NCBI GenBank assembly: GCA_946628455.1
Contig: CAMOWP010000017.1
Location: forward strand, 1 to 19,945
From: an uncultured Clostridia bacterium
GTDB taxonomy: Bacteria; Bacillota; Clostridia; Oscillospirales; Acutalibacteraceae
Length of the DNA stretch: 19,945 nt
Direction: 5' to 3'
Part shown: positions 16,514 through 19,945 of the stretch, piece after piece
How positions within the stretch are numbered: the stretch's first letter is position 1
Layout of the letters: each line of letters starts with the position of its first letter
Position numbers and translations under genes: made by a program
The notes under the pieces: generated by a model
What the model was told of the DNA's origin: nothing
The model's input: only the letters and a program-made list of their open reading frames with translations
Database searches by the model: none

Positions 16514-18151
16514 ATGAAAAAGGTAATCGTTATAGGCAGCGGCATTGCAGGAATGACCTGCGCGGCTGAGCTTGCCGAAAGCGGAGCTCACGTTACCGTT
16601 GTTTCCCCCTTCCCCTCCGAACGCTCTCAGTCAGTTATGGCGGCGGGCGGAATTAACGCAGTTCTTCCGTCTTGCGAGGAGGGAGATTCCGTATCCTGCC
16701 ACATTGAGGACACCTTAAAGGGCGGAGGTTTTATCGCAGGAATAAGCGCCGTGACAGGGCTTTGCGAAAGCGCACGGGGAATAATAAAGCATCTTGAGGA
16801 AATCGGAACTGTTTTTTCTGTTGATGAAAACGGTAGCCCGATGAGAAGAGCCTTCGGCGGGCAGACGCACAGAAGAACTTATTACTGCGGCTCGGCAACG
16901 GGCAAGCAAATCGTTTCCGCTCTTGTTATGGAGCTAAGAAAATACGAGGCGGCGGGACTTGTTGAAAGAAGGCTGTGGTCCTGCTTCTACTCGGCGCTGA
17001 TTAAGAACGGAGTTTGCTACGGCGTTATCCTTTTTGACGAAACAACGGGCGGGCTTGTTGCAGAGACTGCCGACGCCGTTGTTATGGCTGTAGGCGGGCA
17101 GAACGCGATGTTCGGAAAAACAACGGGCTCAACGCAGTGCGACGGATATGCCGCAGGCAAGCTTTTCACTCAGGGAGTTGAGCTGAAAAACCTTGAGTTT
17201 ATTCAGTATCACCCGACCGCAATTGAAACAAAGCAGAAGAGAATGCTTATTTCCGAGGCAGTCCGCAGCGAGGGCGGCAGGCTGTTTTACCTTGAAAACG
17301 GAAAGCGCGTTTATTTTATGGAGGAAAAATACGGCGCTCAGGGAAACCTGATGACGCGGGATATAATCAGCCGTGAAATTGACTCACTCGGGAAAGAGGT
17401 TTTTCTTGACGTCTCCTTCCTCAGCGAAAAGGAAATTGAAAGGAAGCTTCCCGAGGTGCGCGAGCTCTGCCTTAAATATATAAATCTTGACATAGCAAAG
17501 GAGCCGATTCCCGTTGCTCCGTCCGTTCATTTCTTTATGGGCGGAATCGCCGTTCATCTCAACCACGAAACAAACGTAAAAAATCTTTTCGCAATAGGCG
17601 AATGCGCTTCGATGTATCACGGCGCAAACCGCCTCGGCGGAAATTCGCTGCTGTCGGCGCAGTATTCCGCGGCAGTTGCCGCAAGGGAAATAGCCGGCAG
17701 GGAGTTTTCGGGCGAGGCGCCTGATTTTTCCGCTCAGCTTGAAGCTGACAGCGAAAGGCTGCGCAGGCTGAAAGCCAACACAAAAAGCCGCTTCCCCGCA
17801 ACATATATCAGGGATATGCTTGCCGACACAATGAGAAGCGACCTCGGAATAACAAGAGACGAGGAAACGCTGAAAAGCGGGCTTGATAGCATTGATTATT
17901 ACATCACCGTTGCCGAAAACATAAACTATGACAGCAGCGTTGCAATGCACGAGCTTTATTCTCTCAGCGCAATTCTTCACCTTGCAAGAGCAACGCTTAC
18001 CTGCGCGCTTGAAAGGCGCGAAAGCAGGGGCGCTCATTACAGAAGAGATTATCCCGAGCAGGACGAGGGCTGCGCGTTCGCTTCGGTTATTTCATTTGAT
18101 AACGGAAAATACAACGTTCGCCTTGATAAGGAACACAGTTATGAAAGTTAG
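16514..18151 (+). CDS. frdA: Fumarate reductase/succinate dehydrogenase flavoprotein, FAD His replaced by Gln
   Basis: A 545-residue FAD subunit of the Sdh/Frd/L-aspartate oxidase family, which interconverts fumarate and succinate at the cytoplasmic face. The Rossmann motif GSGIAGM (8-14), QTHRRTYYCGSATG, LEFIQYHPTAI (His233), ISEAVRSEGG, LMTRDIISREI (Arg282), HFFMGGIAV (His339), GANRLGGNSLL (Arg373) and RRESRGAHYRRDYPEQD are present, so the dicarboxylate site looks complete. The odd point is ERSQSVMAAGGIN: Gln39 occupies the position of the His that binds FAD covalently in standard Sdh/Frd. FAD is therefore probably noncovalent. L-aspartate oxidase (NadB) also lacks this His, but the adjacent iron-sulfur and cytochrome b genes favour Frd. 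The ATG at 16514 (GGAGG 6 bases upstream) is preferred to a TTG at 16511. It overlaps the next gene by 11 bases. Confidence 0.9.
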   Translation: MKKVIVIGSGIAGMTCAAELAESGAHVTVVSPFPSERSQSVMAAGGINAVLPSCEEGDSVSCHIEDTLKGGGFIAGISAVTGLCESARGIIKHLEEIGTVFSVDENGSPMRRAFGGQTHRRTYYCGSATGKQIVSALVMELRKYEAAGLVERRLWSCFYSALIKNGVCYGVILFDETTGGLVAETADAVVMAVGGQNAMFGKTTGSTQCDGYAAGKLFTQGVELKNLEFIQYHPTAIETKQKRMLISEAVRSEGGRLFYLENGKRVYFMEEKYGAQGNLMTRDIISREIDSLGKEVFLDVSFLSEKEIERKLPEVRELCLKYINLDIAKEPIPVAPSVHFFMGGIAVHLNHETNVKNLFAIGECASMYHGANRLGGNSLLSAQYSAAVAAREIAGREFSGEAPDFSAQLEADSERLRRLKANTKSRFPATYIRDMLADTMRSDLGITRDEETLKSGLDSIDYYITVAENINYDSSVAMHELYSLSAILHLARATLTCALERRESRGAHYRRDYPEQDEGCAFASVISFDNGKYNVRLDKEHSYES

Positions 18152-18845
18152 AGTATTAAGACAGGTCGCTCCGTTTTCGGAAAGCTACTGGGAAACGTTC
18201 AACGCCGACGTGCCGCCCGAAACCTCGGTTGCGGCGCTGATTGACCATATAAATTATAACGACGACATCGTTGACGAAAACGGAAAGCCTACAACAAGAA
18301 TAGGCTGGGAATGCTCCTGCCTTCAGGGAATCTGCGGCTCGTGCGCAATGGTAATCAACGGAGTTCCGTCGCTTGCGTGCGAAACGTTTGTAAGAGACCT
18401 TGTGAAGGATACGGAAACGGGTGTAATCACAATCAGACCGCTCAGAAAATTTCCCGTTATTCACGACCTCGTTATTGACCGCTCCGTTATTTTTGAAAAT
18501 CTCAGAAAAACAAGTATGTTTATCGGCGAGTACAAGCCGCCCGAAAAGAAGAAATCAAAAAGCAGCGAATTTGAGCATCAGTACGCGGCGGCGAAATGCC
18601 TGAAATGCGGGCTGTGCCTTGAGGTCTGCCCGAATTACACGAACGGCGACAGCTTTTACGGCGCGCTATTTGCAAACGACTGCTATCTCGTTTCATCAAG
18701 AAATTCAGAAAAATCAACTCATATCAAAAAGCAGTATGCTGAGCATTTTGCTTCAAGCTGCTCAAAATCGCTTTCCTGCATGGACGTATGCCCGATGAAA
18801 ATTCCGACTATTGCGTCAATCGCTAAAATGAACGTAAAGCATTAA
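18141..18845 (+). CDS. frdB: Fumarate reductase/succinate dehydrogenase iron-sulfur subunit
   Basis: A 234-residue electron-transfer subunit linking the flavoprotein to the membrane cytochrome. All three clusters of the family can be seen. [2Fe-2S] is held by Cys60, Cys65, Cys68 and Cys80 in ECSCLQGICGSC...LAC, with an extra Cys58. The ferredoxin-like half has CLKCGLCLEVCP (Cys153, 156, 159, 163) and CSKSLSCMDVCP (Cys207, 213, 217), matching the [4Fe-4S]/[3Fe-4S] ligand pattern. The frame is open further upstream, to 17928, but the ATG at 18141 is the start. AAGGAA lies 7 bases before it, the protein then begins MKVRVLRQ as family members do, and anything longer would lie within frdA. It overlaps frdA by 11 bases, indicating translational coupling. 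It is slightly short for the family but complete. Confidence 0.93.
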   Translation: MKVRVLRQVAPFSESYWETFNADVPPETSVAALIDHINYNDDIVDENGKPTTRIGWECSCLQGICGSCAMVINGVPSLACETFVRDLVKDTETGVITIRPLRKFPVIHDLVIDRSVIFENLRKTSMFIGEYKPPEKKKSKSSEFEHQYAAAKCLKCGLCLEVCPNYTNGDSFYGALFANDCYLVSSRNSEKSTHIKKQYAEHFASSCSKSLSCMDVCPMKIPTIASIAKMNVKH

Positions 18846-18872
18846 CCTTAAAGCCGCAAGGAGGTATTGAAA

Positions 18873-19742
18873 ATGAAAGGACAAACGCTCACTGCAAAGG
18901 ATATAAACATAAGAGACCCGTTCATACTCGTTGAGGGCGCAACGTACTATCTCTACGGAACGAGAGCCGCGTCCTTCGGCGTTAACGTCGGCGGCGTTGA
19001 CGTTTATAAATCCGACGATATGATAAGCTGGTCTGAGCCGATTGAATGTATGAATTCTGAAGAATTCGGGCTTAACAAGGGAGTAAACTGGGCGCCCGAG
19101 GTTCACCGCTACAAAGGCGCATACTATATGTTCATAACCTTTACGCAGGAGAACGGGCTGCGAGGAACCTATATCCTTAAGGCTGACCGCCCCGAAGGAC
19201 CGTTTTTGCCTCACAGCCGCGGAGCTGTAACGCCTGACGGCTGGGAGTGCCTTGACGGAACGCTTTATATTGAAAACGGCGTTCCGTACCTTGTGTTCTG
19301 CCACGAGCACACCCAGATTATTGACGGAACGGTCTGCTATATTGAGCTGAGCGCGGACCTTACCCGCTCCGTCGGCGAGGCGGTAACGCTGTTTGCGGGC
19401 TCTTCGCCGTTTTATATCAGGCAGGCGCCTGAGGATTCGCACTACGTAACGGACGGGCCGTTTATGTTCAGGGCTGAAAACAATACGCTTCTTATGCTCT
19501 GGTCTACCTTCATTGAGGGTCAGTACGCCGAATGTCTCGTACGTTTTAAGGACGGCAGCATAAAAAACGCCTTTGAGCATTTGCAGCCGCTGATTGATAA
19601 CGACGGCGGCCACGGCATGGTTTTCAGAGCAGGCGAACGCTTATTCCTTACCTACCATAAGCCCAACCGCACAGGCTGCGAGCGCCCGCATTTTGTTGAA
19701 CTGAAGGAGGCTGCTGACGGCGTGCCCTATATTGTCAAATAA
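18873..19742 (+). CDS. GH43-like five-bladed beta-propeller glycosidase
   Basis: A 289-residue single-domain protein of the GH43 type, the family of inverting arabinofuranosidases, beta-xylosidases and related enzymes. INIRDPFIL (Asp15) is the base motif, NWAPEVHRYKGAYYMF is the second-blade signature, CLDGTLYIENG (Asp128) the pKa-modulating Asp, and GGHGMVF (His247) the central-cavity His. Where most family members have Glu-Gly-Pro, with Glu as general acid, this has TDGPFMF (Asp194), so either this branch uses Asp or the acid lies elsewhere. No signal peptide is seen, so it acts on imported oligosaccharides. The ATG at 18873 is supported by AAGGAGG (18858-18864) 8 bases upstream; a TTG at 18867 lies too close to it. 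It starts 27 bases after frdB with no terminator between, so it is probably cotranscribed. Substrate is unknown. Confidence 0.88.
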   Translation: MKGQTLTAKDINIRDPFILVEGATYYLYGTRAASFGVNVGGVDVYKSDDMISWSEPIECMNSEEFGLNKGVNWAPEVHRYKGAYYMFITFTQENGLRGTYILKADRPEGPFLPHSRGAVTPDGWECLDGTLYIENGVPYLVFCHEHTQIIDGTVCYIELSADLTRSVGEAVTLFAGSSPFYIRQAPEDSHYVTDGPFMFRAENNTLLMLWSTFIEGQYAECLVRFKDGSIKNAFEHLQPLIDNDGGHGMVFRAGERLFLTYHKPNRTGCERPHFVELKEAADGVPYIVK

Positions 19743-19791
19743 AATACAGTTAGCTAAACAAATAATAACGACAGCGACAAAGGAGATAAAA

Positions 19792-19945
19792 ATGGAATTA
19801 ATTCAAAGCTTTTCAGTTGACCACACAAAAATAGTACCCGGTATTTTCACAAGCAGGGTTGATTACCTGGGCGAGCACACGGTTACCACGTATGACATAA
19901 GGCTTAAAAGACCTAACAGAGAGCCCGTTATAGACGTTGCGGCAA
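19792..19945 (+). CDS. luxS: S-ribosylhomocysteine lyase LuxS, N-terminal part (cut by window edge)
   Basis: The frame opens with ATG at 19792, after AAGGAG (19780-19785), and runs 51 codons to the right edge. It begins MELIQSFSVDHTKIVPGIF and continues to VTTYDIRLKRPNREPVIDVA. SFxxDHTK, the Tyr/Phe-Asp-Leu/Ile-Arg strand and PNxEPV are the N-terminal hallmarks of LuxS, which cleaves S-ribosylhomocysteine to homocysteine and the autoinducer-2 precursor DPD in the activated methyl cycle. The metal-binding HxxEH motif would begin just beyond the window, so catalytic integrity cannot be checked. It follows GH43 after 49 bases with no hairpin or clear promoter, so read-through from the frd operon is possible. 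Confidence 0.88.
   Translation, partial: MELIQSFSVDHTKIVPGIFTSRVDYLGEHTVTTYDIRLKRPNREPVIDVAA

Noticed and set aside
17384..18037. 217-codon minus-strand open frame
   Set aside because: Shadow of frdA; the opposite strand carries all the flavoprotein motifs.
17928..18140. N-terminal extension of the iron-sulfur subunit
   Set aside because: It lies inside frdA in another frame and does not resemble FrdB; the ATG at 18141 has its own ribosome site.
16514..18151. L-aspartate oxidase (NadB) as identity for the flavoprotein
   Set aside because: Gln at the FAD position allows it, but the adjacent three-cluster iron-sulfur and five-helix cytochrome b genes fit fumarate reductase/succinate dehydrogenase.
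1..19945. CRISPR array, insertion sequence, phage genes, tRNA or riboswitch
   Set aside because: No regularly spaced repeats, transposase motifs, cloverleaf or long structured leader were found.

Overview
The window reads as a chromosomal piece from an anaerobic gut-type Firmicute, most likely a clostridium of the Ruminococcaceae/Oscillospiraceae kind. The reasons are the dense cytoplasmic glycoside hydrolases, the strong AGGAGG-type ribosome sites, the occasional TTG start, the AT-rich intergenic spacers with clear TATAAT boxes, and a fumarate-reductase-type complex beside luxS. The genus is inference. No tRNA, rRNA, CRISPR array, insertion sequence or phage gene was seen.

Region 1 (1-11718, minus strand) is one tightly packed seven-gene glycan operon. 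It starts at a good promoter (TTGAAT-N17-TATAAT, 11690-11718). In transcription order it encodes an OPA-like MFS transporter, an EEP-fold phosphodiesterase/phosphatase-like protein, an unrecognised 508-residue protein, a beta-xylosidase-type GH3, a GH38 alpha-mannosidase, a reversed-domain GH3, and a GH78 alpha-L-rhamnosidase cut by the window edge. After the 45-base gap following the transporter, gaps are 8-20 bases. The enzymes I can see to their N-terminus lack signal peptides, so the substrate is probably imported and trimmed inside the cell. Alpha-mannose, alpha-rhamnose and beta-glucose/xylose linkages are implied, with a possible phosphoester part.

Region 2 (11747-13489) holds a membrane-anchored calcineurin-like phosphoesterase with its own terminator. 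Just upstream is a 56-codon remnant of a second, related gene, then an AT-rich divergent control region with palindromes and an extended -10 promoter.

Region 3 (13490-15877, plus strand) is a single-gene unit, a GH31 alpha-glucosidase-type enzyme ending at a textbook terminator.

Region 4 (15890-19945, plus strand) is a probable frdC-frdA-frdB operon for quinol:fumarate reductase or succinate dehydrogenase. It is followed closely by a GH43-like enzyme and the 5' end of luxS. The flavoprotein has Gln where covalent-FAD enzymes carry His, which suggests an enzyme committed to fumarate reduction, the fermentative electron sink. Sugars released by the glycosidases could feed that fermentation. 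The best candidates for something undescribed are the 508-residue protein (possible new TIM-barrel glycosidase) and the pairing of glycosidases with phosphoesterases and an organophosphate-type transporter.
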